From assembly GCA_965112735.1 (NCBI GenBank), contig OZ218951.1, positions 4,650,001 to 4,714,000 of the forward strand: DNA of 64,000 bases. Reading direction: 5' to 3'. Both the position numbers and the translations under genes were made by a program. Shown piece by piece: positions 45,750 to 56,626 of the stretch. Each line of letters opens with the position of its first letter. Position 1 is the first letter of the stretch. A model generated the notes under the pieces. The model had not been told where the DNA came from and did not search any database. It saw only the letters and a program-made list of their open reading frames with translations. The DNA is from Phaeosaccion multiseriatum. Taxonomy: Eukaryota > Ochrophyta, other classes.

Positions 45750-46504
45750 ATGATGAAGGCAGGGATCTTCGCCGCTTTTCTCAGTGTCTGGCATGCTGAG
45801 GCCTTTGTTTTAGGTGGCTCTGGACTGCAGCATTGGCAGACGAGGGACGTGGCCGTAAGCAGTAGACGCAGCAAGAGCAGTACCACCCCCAGCAGCAGCA
45901 GCCACAGGAGAAGTAGAACCAGCATGAGCAGCACGAGTGCACAAGAGGACAGGACGGCGGACTACGCACTGTACGGTACTCAAGGCTCGCGTTCACCGCT
46001 CGTCAACTGGTACCTTTACGAGCACGACGTTGCTTTTGACTTCAGAGACGTGGCCATTCCTGAAAATAGAGAAAGGTTGGTGTCCTTCCTCCCCTGCATA
46101 TGTACGTTGTCCTTCTGCTTCTTCTTCGAAGCTTCTGCAAATGCAAATGCATGTGGCAAGCTGGAGGCCAAACACCAAATCGAAGACCATCCGCTCATTC
46201 TGCTTCACACTGCAATTTGCCTCCTTCCACACATCCAATCTCTCTATCCACCTGACACCCCCAACCACGTGCACGTGCACACACATGAATCATCCTTCGC
46301 ATCCCTACCTGGGCTCTCTACCCAATGTCCACCCCACCGAGCAGCAATCCACACCCTTTCCGCCAGGTGCCCTGTCTCGTGCACCTAGACGGGCTTGTCG
46401 AGCCCATTCACGAGTCGGGTGCCATCCTCATCTACCTAGCGCAGAGGTTTGGGGAACTCCAAGAGTGTTCTGACGAGGACAAGATTGAGGTGAGTGAGAG
46501 CGTG

Positions 46505-46543
<39 letters not shown>

Positions 46544-48062
46544 TTTGTGTGTGTGTGTTTGTGAGTGTGTGCGTCTGTGTGTGTTTGTGAGTGTGTGTGT
46601 TTGTGAGTGTGTGTGTGCGTGTGTGTGTTAGAGGGGGGTGGGGTTGTAGGGATGGTTGATGTGGTGAACATGGATGATGGCGTGGGGGAGGGAGAAGTGT
46701 GGAGCAACCAAAGTCCTTTCAGCCCGCCGCAACCAGTCCTGCACCGCACAATCTCTTTTACTACCTTGACTGCTACCACCTTATCAACCCTGCATTCCAT
46801 CCCTCCCTCCTTCAAATCATCAAGTGGGTTATGACTGATTCGACTGTTATCACTCCCCCCCCCTTCCTTGCCATCAGGTGATCAAGTGGGTGATGTGGGC
46901 CAACTCTTCGTTGGATCCCGTCCTCTTCAAGGAGACACCGGAGGTAGGTAGGGGAGGGGAGGGAAGGGGGGGAGGGGAGAGAAGAGGGAGGGAGGGAGGC
47001 GGGGAGGAAGGGGACGGAAGGAGAGAGAAGGGAGACAGAGAGAAGGAGGCAGAGGGAGAGAGGGGGAGGCAGTGAGAGGGGTGGAAGGCACCCTCTGTCC
47101 TGACACCCTCTCCTGACTCTCCTTCTCACCCTCTTCCCTGACGCCCTCTGTTCTGACTTTCTCTCTCTCATTCTCTGTCCTGACTCTGCCTCTCTCTCAC
47201 CCTCTCTCCTGACACCCTTCTATCCTGATTCTCTCTCTCCCTCTCACCCTATCCTGACTCTCTCTCTCTCACACCCTCTGTCCTGACTCTCTCTCACCCT
47301 CTGTCCTGACACCCTCTGTCCTGACACCCCCTGTCCTGAATCTCTTTTTCTCTCTCTCTCTCACCCTCTGTCCTGACACCCTCTGTTCTGACACCCCCCT
47401 GTCCTGACACCTCTCTCCTGACACACCGCACACAGGGCAAGGTGTTTGACACGGGTATGCGAAAGGACCCCAAGGAGCTGTGGCTGCTTGAGGCCCTGTT
47501 CGACGCTAAGCAGGACACTGACCCTGGCAAGGAGGAGTGGATGGCAGGGCCTGACTTTACCTGCGCTGACGTGGTGAGTGAGTGGGTAGGTGGGTGGGTA
47601 GATGGATTGGTGGATGAGGGAGGGAGGGAGGGAGGGAGGGAGCGAGGGAGCGAGGGAGGGAGCGAGGGTGGGAGGGAGTGAGGGAGGGAGCGAGGGTGGG
47701 AGGGAGTGAGGGAGTGAGTGACTGAGTGAGTGGGGAGGTGAGTGAGTGCATGATTGATTGATTGATTGAATGAATGAGTGAGGCTTGGTGATTTTTTATT
47801 CTTCGATGCTATGCTGCTAAGCGTATAACCTCACACCAAAACATTATGTCGATGCGCTCCATATTGATCGTCGACATGGCGACAACAGGCGGTGGGTGCC
47901 TACCTTCTCTACGTACCCCAGTTCTTCCCCGACGTGAGCGCGAGAGTGAAATCCAAGTACCCTGCCCTTGCTCAGTACATGGTGCGCTGCTGCTCCAGGC
48001 CCGCCTACGCCAAGGCCTATGGACAAGAGCTTGTCGACCGACTAAAGAGCTTGCTCACATGA
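45750..48062 (+). CDS. Glutathione S-transferase-like protein, predicted plastid-targeted
   Basis: Five exons: 45750-46075, 46345-46489, 46878-46943, 47436-47573, 47889-48062; phases close to 282 aa. N-terminus MMKAGIFAAFLSVWHAEAFV is a signal peptide with Phe after A-E-A, followed by a Ser/Arg-rich transit-like region; in algae with secondary red plastids this AxA-F arrangement directs import into the plastid. The thioredoxin-like domain reads DYALYGTQGSRSPLVNWYLY, with NPHPFRQVPCLVHLDGLVEP (cis-Pro loop VP) and HESGAILIYLAQRF (the E-S glutathione gamma-Glu site). The C-terminal helical domain includes GPDFTCADV. Introns 2 and 4 are (GT)n- and GGGA-rich. Confidence 0.85.
46508..46632. repeat. 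(GT)n-rich array in GST intron 2
   Basis: Starts about 18 bp after the exon 2 donor (GTGAGTGAGAGC) and continues as TGTGTGTTTGTGAGTG-type repeats. Gives His/Thr and Cys/Val false frames. Confidence 0.95.
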
Positions 48063-48625
48063 CCGACGACGACTAATGAACGATGCATGAATGACAAATG
48101 GCCATAGATGGATAGATATCATAGATAAATAGAATAACAAAGACTCTTCGCCAGACACCAGCAGGGAAGCAGCGCAGCAGGGGCAGGACAACAAGACAAC
48201 ACAATGAAATCGCAAAAAAAGCTGCTGTGCTGTTCGGCGTATTAAAAGGGCTTTGCAGACAAGCACTTTTTGTGCCTCTGACGTACTTGCTGTCGTCTTG
48301 TCTCTATCTCGCGGTGCACGCACGCGCACACGCGCATCTTTCAGTGACAACAACTCACTAAGTCATCATTCATCGTTCATTTACATGTGAGGAAGCAACT
48401 CACTCTCTCCACGCACCGCACCGCACCGCGTCAAAAGAGCATGACCACAGAAGCATCGACTATCGACTATCGACACACAGAGTATGGACTATACCACAGA
48501 AGTATCGACTAAGGACTACAGGGTAGTCGAGAGAGCATGGATTGTGACTGTCGACTTACCGACTATCGACCATCGACTTTCGACCATCGACTTTCGACCA
48601 TCGACTTTCGACCATCGACTTTCGA
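48063..48625. other. Tail-to-tail region GST/UGT with short tandem repeats
   Basis: 3' UTR-type DNA. 48445-48625 holds imperfect repeats of ATCGACTATCGAC and GACTTTCGACCATC, reaching right up to the UGT stop codon. Confidence 0.7.
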
Positions 48626-51600
48626 CTATACGGCAGCAGCCGCCACAACGTGACTCGGACTCCGCTGCTCCTTGTTGCCATCACGCGTCGTCGGTGTCGG
48701 TGTTGGTGTTGGCGATGTCACCACCCCATTGCTCACCGCATCTCCACCACTGTCTCCACCTCCACCACCGCCGCTAACATCTCCGCTTAGAAGAGGCATA
48801 CTGGCCAAAGGGTGGGCTGACCCCGACCCCGGTCCTGAGCTTGACGACGCTAAGGGGGCTGATGTGGTCTTGTTGTGGCTGTGGCCTTGCCCGTCATTAG
48901 CACGACCACCCTCAGCTTTTGAGGTTACCGCGCCGTAGGAGGAATCCGAAGGAGAGGTAGAAGCTTCTTCTTTCGCCTTCTTTTTCTGTGGCTCTGACTG
49001 CGCCTGTGGCTGTCCCTTCTTCCCAGCTCTCAGACTTGCATATCCTTTCGTTGCTGCTGCTGCGGCTGCGGCTGCTGCTGCTGTCACTGCTGCTGCTGCG
49101 CCCCCCCCCTTGTCGTTGTTGGTACCACCACCATCACCTCCCTGCATCTTCCCATTCCGCCCCGCCATCGTATTGCTGCTGGTGGCACTACCACCCAAAC
49201 CGTCAAACTTGAAATCCGCTGGAATCTCCAAGATGATCTTTTTGTTGCTGTTGTTGCTGTTGTTGTGGTGGTGGCTGTGGGCTCCCTTCTGCTGATGGGC
49301 CGACCTCTGTTGATGGGAAGAGGAAGAAGAAGACGCAGGATGTGAAGAGCCACCCCCCCCCCCACCACCACCGCTGTTGCTGTCAGTCGGTGAGGAGGAG
49401 CCGCCCTCGCCACTGCCGGGCAGGTGGTGAGACGGGGGCTTGAAGCTGCACATATCCCACAGACAACGCCAGATCAGCCGTGCAGTAATGCCAACGAAGC
49501 AAGCCACCGAGCTGTAGAGGAAGTACAAGTCGAGGAGATAGAGCTGGAACCAAGACAGATCGTCGCTGGCGCTATCCCCACCCGCCCCTCCCTTTGCTCC
49601 GTACCGACCATATCCCACTCCCCCTCCTCCCCCACCCCCACCACCGCTGCCACTGGTGCTGCTGGAGCTGGCGCTATCGAGCACATCTGCCAGCAGAGAG
49701 GTGGCGTAGGTGAGGCCTCTCGATGCTCGCAGCATACCCCCTGCCCTCCTTGCCGCTGCAGCGAAGGGCGGCTCCTCCAACAGGGCGGAGACGCACAGCG
49801 TAAGCACCTCGGGGAACGCCGAAGAAGAAGAAGAACCCAGGGCAGAAGAAGAAGACAAAGTACAAGAAGAGCATGAATCGGAGTCCGCTGTCGTCGCCAA
49901 AGGTTGTTCCCACGAGGCAGAAGATAATGGGGATGAGGAAGGAAGACGCGAAGGCGTCCCCGTTGGCGCAGCAGCAGCAGCAGAAGAAGAGGAGGAGGAG
50001 GAGGAGGAGGAGAAGGAAGAGAAGGAGGACGCAGAGGAGGAGGGAGGAGAAGGCAGAGGGGGCACCGGCGACGCCGGAAAGAGAGACCAAGCGGCGTCGA
50101 TGGTCAGCCCTGCCCCGAGCTCAAACACATGCGTGGCCACCTCCCCCTGATCGAGAGACGCTGGTAACAGCAGCACCGGCCTACCCTGCCACAGTGCCGC
50201 CTGCACAACTTGGAGGTCTCCCATAGTAACAAGGGCCTGCACAGAGGAGTGGGCGAGCACGGGAAGCAGCACCGCGTCCACCAGCCCGGCCTCTACCTGC
50301 ACGGAGCCCCTGGCTAGAGACCACTCCAGCGCTGTCACCGTCCGACTCTGATCCTGCTCTTGCTCTTGCTCCTCCTGGTCAACAGCAGCCCGAGGAGAAG
50401 ACCCAGTAGCACCAGGCGCAGGCGCTGAATCACCAACTGCTGCTGCTGCTGCTGCTGCTGCTGCGGTTGCGTCTTCAACTGCTGCGTCTGATGGTACGTG
50501 GCTCGAGTCTTCGATTCCTGCACGACGCTCCTCAGCGCCACCCCCCAGCTGTAGCACCAACGGTTGCAGATGTTGTCCGTCCTTCTGTCCCTCCCCCTGC
50601 TGCTCGCTCTCTGTGCCCTCTCTGACACCGCCTTGTAACCGCTCTCGCTCTTCCTTCTCCCGCCGCTTCAGCTGCTCCAGCTTCTCCTGTTGTATCACCA
50701 ACTGGTCCTGCTCTTGCTGCTGCCGCTCAAGCTCCTGCTCCTGCCTCTCTAGCTGCTGGCGCTGCTGCTGATACTCCTGCTGCCGCTGTCTCACCAGCTG
50801 CTCCACTTGCCGCTCCTCCTCCACGGTCGGCGGAGACGGAGGAAGCTGACCCCTTGGCACCAACCAAAGGCGCCTCGATCCCGTACCTCCCGAGGCTAGC
50901 GTGGCCGCCGCTACACCCGCGTCCAGCCGCCGGAGTGAGTCCGTCCCAGCGGCAGCGTGTCCTTGCGCTCCCAAATAAATGGCAGTCACAGGGATGTCCG
51001 GTGCTGCATCAAGCCAGGCCAAGAGCGAGGGGCTCACCGAGCCGCCGTAGCCGTAGCCCACATAGGTAAAGTCTCCATCCCCGCCACCACTCCCGCCACC
51101 GCTCCTCTCGCCTCCTCTATACGAGGCGGGGTCTGCAGCTGATTCGTGATGCCCCCCCCTTCCGGTTGTTCCAGCCCCTCCTTCTGTCGCTTCGCTCTTG
51201 CCTCTTCTTCCCCGCCCGTCTCCAGCCGCTCCTCCTCCTCCTCCTCCTCCTCCTCCTTCTGCCTCTCCTACTGCATCATGTTGCATTGTTGCCCCCCCAA
51301 GGCTGGCAGCAAGCCTGGCGTTGTCCTCTCCTTCTCTCCAGTGCCCCATCTCCTCCTCTATTCGCTCAACCCCCTTGCGGGCCTCCTCTGACCACAATGG
51401 CCCCACCATATGAATACCAGGTGGAAGGGGGCGAGGGTAGTCTATTGGGAAAGCCGTGTCCACAAGCATTGTCGAGACGCGACTTTTGCCATACGGGAAG
51501 CTCCCCACACCACCGCTGTCGCCAGAAGTGAGTCCTGGTGAGGAGAATGGTGCACTGTGCGTGCGTGCGTGCGTGGCGTTGGGTGGTTGCAGAGGATTTA

Positions 51601-51770
51601 GAGGGAGGTAGTGCAGACAGGAGCATGCAAAGCGTCAGTTTCAATGTATATGACGGCATCTGCGCACACCCGAGAGAAGCAAGCGCACACACACACACAC
51701 AGGAGCAACCACATTCACACACACACATATCCAACCCACACACACACCTACACACACACAGAAGCAAACA

Positions 51771-51808
<38 letters not shown>

Positions 51809-52561
51809 CACACACACACCTACACACACACGCGCACACACGCACACACACACACACCTGAGCCCTTCCTCTTGCGTCCCCGCCTGAAGGATGGTGATGC
51901 GGTGCAGGAAGCGGTAGTACACGCCGAGGCAACGCTGCTCCACACCACACCACCGACAACACAGATGACAGAGAGAGAAGAGAGAGGGAGAGAGAGAGAA
52001 AAGGTTGAGGACAGAAGACAGGCACCATGGCAGCAAGGCACAGCCAGACGACAGGCCGGCAGCAGGTAGGAAGGTAGGCGGGAGGGAGGGAGGGAGGGAG
52101 GGGGTAGAGGACGTAGTAGACACCTGAGTCACAAGACGGATTTACCGTGTTACGGTATCACTACGTAACCTTACGTTACCTTACCTGCCACAGAGTATGC
52201 TGCGCGAGAGTGCGGCCCACGTAGGGGGCAGGGATGTACACCGGGGGGCGGTCTACGTCTAGCAGGAGGGCTGGGCTGTTCAGTACTAGGGGCAGGTCCA
52301 GCACAGTGGCGGCATCGATAGCAGCGAAGGCGTATCTATCCGCCACCACCATCTGTGAGTTGAAGTGGTGGGTGTGTTTGTGGGTGGCGTGGTGGTGGTG
52401 GTGAGTGGCGGTGGTGAAGTGGCACCGGATCGGGAGGGGGGGGGGTCCAGAGCCAAACACAGAATGCGCGATGAGGGATGAGGAGGGAAAAGAGAGGAGA
52501 GGAGTGGAAAAATGGTAGTAGTAGCCGTAGTAGTAGCAGTAGCAGTAGTAGTAGTAGCAGC

Positions 52562-52602
<41 letters not shown>

Positions 52603-53206
52603 AAATAGTAGTAGCAGTAGTAATCGTAGTAGCAGTGAAAGCAACCATACTTGTTGTAGTAGAAATAGTAGTAGCAGTAGTAATCGCAGTAGCAGCGTAA
52701 GCAACCATAGTTGTTGTTGTAGAAATAGTAGTAGCAGTAGTAATCGTAGTAGCAGCGTAAGCAACCATAGTTGTAGAAGTAGTAGGCTTCCCCTTACCTT
52801 GGGCGGGTCTACTGACCAGGAGTCCACGAGATACCTAAACATGGCCCTCTGCATACCCGTATAGTAGTGAAGGTCGTCCCTCAGCATACCTCGCACCCGA
52901 GTCCCTCTGATGTCCCAGTCCCACGAGAGGGAGGGTGCCGCTCGGAGGGTAGGGTCAAATGGTTCGTACGTTGCCGGTAGAATGATCTCCACCCCTCCTC
53001 CGCCTCCTTCAACAGGGTTCCTTGTGCTCTCGTCACCACCGTTGCTACCACTGCTGCTGCTTCTCCCCCAATTTCTGAACCCCCAACCACCCTCACTGCC
53101 CCCCTCCCCCCCTCCTTGAGTCGAACCATCATCCCCCTGAGTAGCGTCGCCGCCGTCGATAGGGGGACCAACACTCACTCCAACAGATGAAGAAGCGGAG
53201 TCGCAA

Positions 53207-53237
<31 letters not shown>

Positions 53238-54869
53238 TATCACCAGCTGCTGCTGCTGTGTCACCAGCTGCTGCTGCTCCGTCCACCCCCTCTACAACAG
53301 GCGCTGCTGCTCCATACCGCACCGCACCTTCCCGTTCCCCTCCCGCTCCCCCCTCGCCCCCCCCCCCCCCTCCTCCTCCTCCTCCTCCTCCTCCTCCTCC
53401 TCCTCCTCCTCCCCGGGCTCTCTCCCACCACCTCGCTGCCTCCCTTCGGAATCCCCCCATAAAGTTATTGGTGTCTGACCCCCTGTCGGAGGCGCCTCTC
53501 ACACTCTCACCCACCGCACTGCTCTCGCTGCCCATATGCCTGCTGCTATTACCGCAGCTCTGTCCGCTCCCCCCCTCTCCCTCACCCCCGCCCTTCCCTA
53601 AGCCTCGGGTGCCATCGTGCCGATCGCCGCTCTCTCCTGTTACGCCGCCCCCGCCTTCCTCTCTCACACCACCACCACCACCACCACCACCACCACCACC
53701 ACCCCCCCCAGTGGCAGGCCCTCCACCGCGCTCCTGGGCATCGCTTCTGGCCCTCTTCTTCCCCATCTTACCACCATCAGCCCCCCCCCAGAGCCAGCCG
53801 GTGCTCTGCTGCTGCATGTGTTGCGTGAGAGGATGCTCCGGTGACCAACACCCCTCTTCACTCGTGGAGCCCGCCGCCCTGTGCTCATAGAATAGAAGGA
53901 GGAGTAAAGAACCAACACATGTACATAGATAGGCGGGTGAGCTGTGAGTATGTGCGTGCGTGCGTACGTGTGCGCGTGCGTGCTTGTGTGTGCGCTTGCC
54001 TCATTGCCTCTCGTGCTGCTGTACAATCCAACCCCGTGTGTATGGGGAAGAAAGGAGGGTAGGCACAACACGGAGAAGAAACAGCACGTTCTTCCTCACT
54101 CACTCACTCGCCGACTCACTCACCCACCCACTCACCCACCCACTCACCCACTCACTCACTCACTCACTCACTCACTCACTCACTCACTCACCTGTACATT
54201 AGCCCAGGCACGTCCCAGACAGCAGCACCCCCTCCCCCTCCCCCCGACGAGGCTGTGTGGCAGTCGGGTGGTAGCCAGAGGGTTGAGGGGTGACCTCTCC
54301 GGATCATTTCTGCTGCAAGTGCCTTGAGTGGCTCTACGTGTCCCTCCAGGGGAAGGCCCACGAAGGCTATGTGCGGGTGTCTGCTTTCGTCGATGGTACC
54401 ATAAGAAATTGTATGGCACAATAGATAGTGCACAAGACGTACAGAGTCCAGGGCAGAGGGAGGGAGGGAGGGGACATGTGGGTTGGGTGGGTGAGCGGAG
54501 AGAAGTAGGGGCGGGTTGAGTTATCTGTTGACGAAAGAGCTTACTAGACCCAGCAGCAGCAGCAGCAGCGGCTATCCTTCAAGAGTAGCCTCAGTCAGTC
54601 AAGAAGGGCCGGTTTGAGCTCTCTCTCTCTCTCACACACACATATATACATACATACATATCTCTTGTGTACTACCAGTCGATTGTTGGAATGGGGAAGC
54701 AGCTCTAAAGCATACGATCATTGCACCCTTACCCGCTGCTGCCTCCGCCGGTGCTGCCCAAGATTTCCTCCACTTCATCGTCGCCTCCCCCGGCCAGAGC
54801 CCGGGCCCAGCAAGATACGAGCCCCTGGCGAGAGGGCAGCACGGAAAGAAACAGCAAGAGCTGCGCCAT
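48626..54869 (-). CDS. Very large UDP-glycosyltransferase (UGT, GT1-like)
   Basis: Six exons on the minus strand: 54869-54733, 54380-54192, 53878-52798, 52352-52185, 51934-51858, 51515-48626; phases close to 1513 aa, about three times a normal UGT. Start MAQLLLFLSVLPSRQGLVSC is a signal peptide (an in-frame ATG at 55328 would lengthen it). Exon 2 has the N-terminal motif HPHIAFVGLPLEGHVEPLKA. Exon 4 contributes VVADRYAFAAIDAATVLDLP, exon 6 PPGIHMVGPLW. The donor-site region is LVTMGDLQVVQAALWQGRPV followed by LLPASLDQGEVATHVFELGA (the family DQ). A TM helix (SSVACFVGITARLIW) lies near the end. Inserts of poly-Gly/Ala (exon 3), Gln/Glu coiled coil and poly-Ser/Gly (exon 6) account for the size. 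Acceptor unknown; ER membrane expected. Confidence 0.8.
51690..51857. repeat. (CA)n-rich array at a UGT donor site
   Basis: On the sense strand this is GTGTGTGTG starting immediately at the exon 5 donor (exon ends at 51858), so the donor GT is itself part of the microsatellite. Confidence 0.9.
52510..52790. repeat. Trinucleotide array plus about 72-bp tandem repeat, UGT intron 3
   Basis: A (GTA)n/(GCA)n run at 52515-52605 is followed by three copies of a unit containing GAAATAGTAGTAGCAGTAGT and GCAACCATA(C/G)TTGTTG. The unit keeps the long minus-strand frame open through the intron, which explains the long Leu-rich translation. Confidence 0.85.
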
Positions 54870-55358
54870 CCAAAACACCCACAAACGAGACACGTCGAAG
54901 CAGCCCCGCTTCCTCTTGTCCCTCCTCCCTCGACCAAGAAGACTGCCACCGTCGCCGCTGCTTCCACCTTGGCCTCCACTCCTCCGCCCAGCCCGTAGGC
55001 TGCTTTCATCCGCAGAAGACGCCCGAACAAAGACAACAGTCCTCATCACTTCCGTCCCCTCTTCTTCTTCATCGCTTGCACGATCATGGCTCAGCGGCGG
55101 CTCCTCCCATTGCTGTTTCTCCAACACCTGCTCCTGGTGCTGGCCCTGCCGCTGGCGCTGCTGCTGCTCAGTCGGAGGCGCAGCCGCCGTCCTCATGGCG
55201 GCCCGCCGTCTCCCCCTCAAAATCCACTCTCCGTTTCTCTCCCCGCTCTCCTCTCCTGGGCCGGGGCACAGAAGCCAAATGTCGAGATGCTCAATTTCTA
55301 AAATGGGGATGGCACTGGATGGGTGCAATTTTTGTTCTCATTCTTGCCCTCCTTCTGC
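54870..55358. promoter_or_regulatory. Divergent promoter between UGT and ABC1K
   Basis: 489 bp between the preferred start codons. The minus strand is open across it (to an ATG at 55328), so part could be coding for an extended UGT N-terminus; the signal peptide at 54869 argues for it being 5' UTR and promoter. Confidence 0.35.
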
Positions 55359-56568
55359 ATGAGGAGCTTACCAGGGATGAGGCCCCTGCTGCTGGGTGCC
55401 TACGTACCCCCTGCTTCTTCCCTGGTGCTGCTGCTGATACTGCTTTTGTCTACGCAAACAAACGGTGTGTTGGGCGGGCCATCGTCCAGTCCTCGAGGTC
55501 TCCATGCAGCTACTGGAGCCTCATCAAGAGCAGCTCCGGCAGCGGAAGCAGCAGCAGCGACAGACACAACGGTCGGAACGGCTTTAAGGAGAAGCCGTGG
55601 TAGAGGATTGCAAGCGTTTGTGCTAAGGAGAGGCGGGGCAACCGGAGGAGGAGCCACCGAGAGGTCGGCAGTTGTGAAGTCCGGGGCCAAAGCAGACGCA
55701 GCAAAGAGGAGTGAGAGAGGCACGACCATAGAAGTAGAATCAAAATCAGCAGGGAGCGGCGTTTCCTCGGTCATCAGTGCGCTGAATTCAGGTGTCTTGT
55801 CTTTGCTGGGAGGATCAGGGACCGTCAAAGGTGTCATCATGGGCGTCTCCGCTGCCACTGCTGCCACTCTTATGTTGCAGGGCAAAGGTAGTAAGCGAGT
55901 GGCTAGTAGAGAAGGAAGCGGCAACGTCTCTCCTGAGCAGCCTAGCGGGAGTAACCCGGAGGCCAGTAGCAGTAGCATTAGTAGAAGTGGTAGTGGTGGT
56001 GGAGTAAGCAGTAGCCTCAGTAGTGCAGGCCGATCGGGCAGTGATGTCGTCTCCGCCATTTCAGAGGTACTACCAGAGGTGACGGACGAAGAGGTGAGCC
56101 ACGTGGAGGAGGAGGAGGAGGAGGAGAAGAAGAGACAGGATAGGATATTTAGTCCAGAGGACACGCTCACACGTATTGCAATGATTTGTGTTTCACTTTG
56201 GACTGCACGAACGGGCGCATTGGTTGCCATCCACCCCCCCCCTCCCCCCCTTCCATTACCCTTGTCCTTGCCCTTGCTCTATGCGGAAGATGAACGCACT
56301 CAGGGGGAAGCTGCGGGGCATGGTGGTGCAGCGACGGAAGGAGCAGAGGCAGCGCCGCAAAGAGCAGAGGCTCCGCCGCAGGAAGGCGCAGATGAAGCGC
56401 GTGAACGCCATGCCCAAGTTCCCGCTGCCCACAGGTACAGCAGTTGGTGGTACAGTGGTACAGTGGTACAGCAGATGGTGGTACGGCAGAACTTGATGTC
56501 TTTCTCGAGGCGGTCGGATCGGGTCATGTCACGCATGTACGCATGTGTGTGTGTGAGTGTGTGCGTGG

Positions 56569-56626
<58 letters not shown>

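Noticed and set aside
53941-54190. Thr/His/Ser-Leu frames over the ACTC repeats
   Set aside because: (CTCA)n microsatellite in the UGT intron before exon 3 in sense order; no coding evidence.
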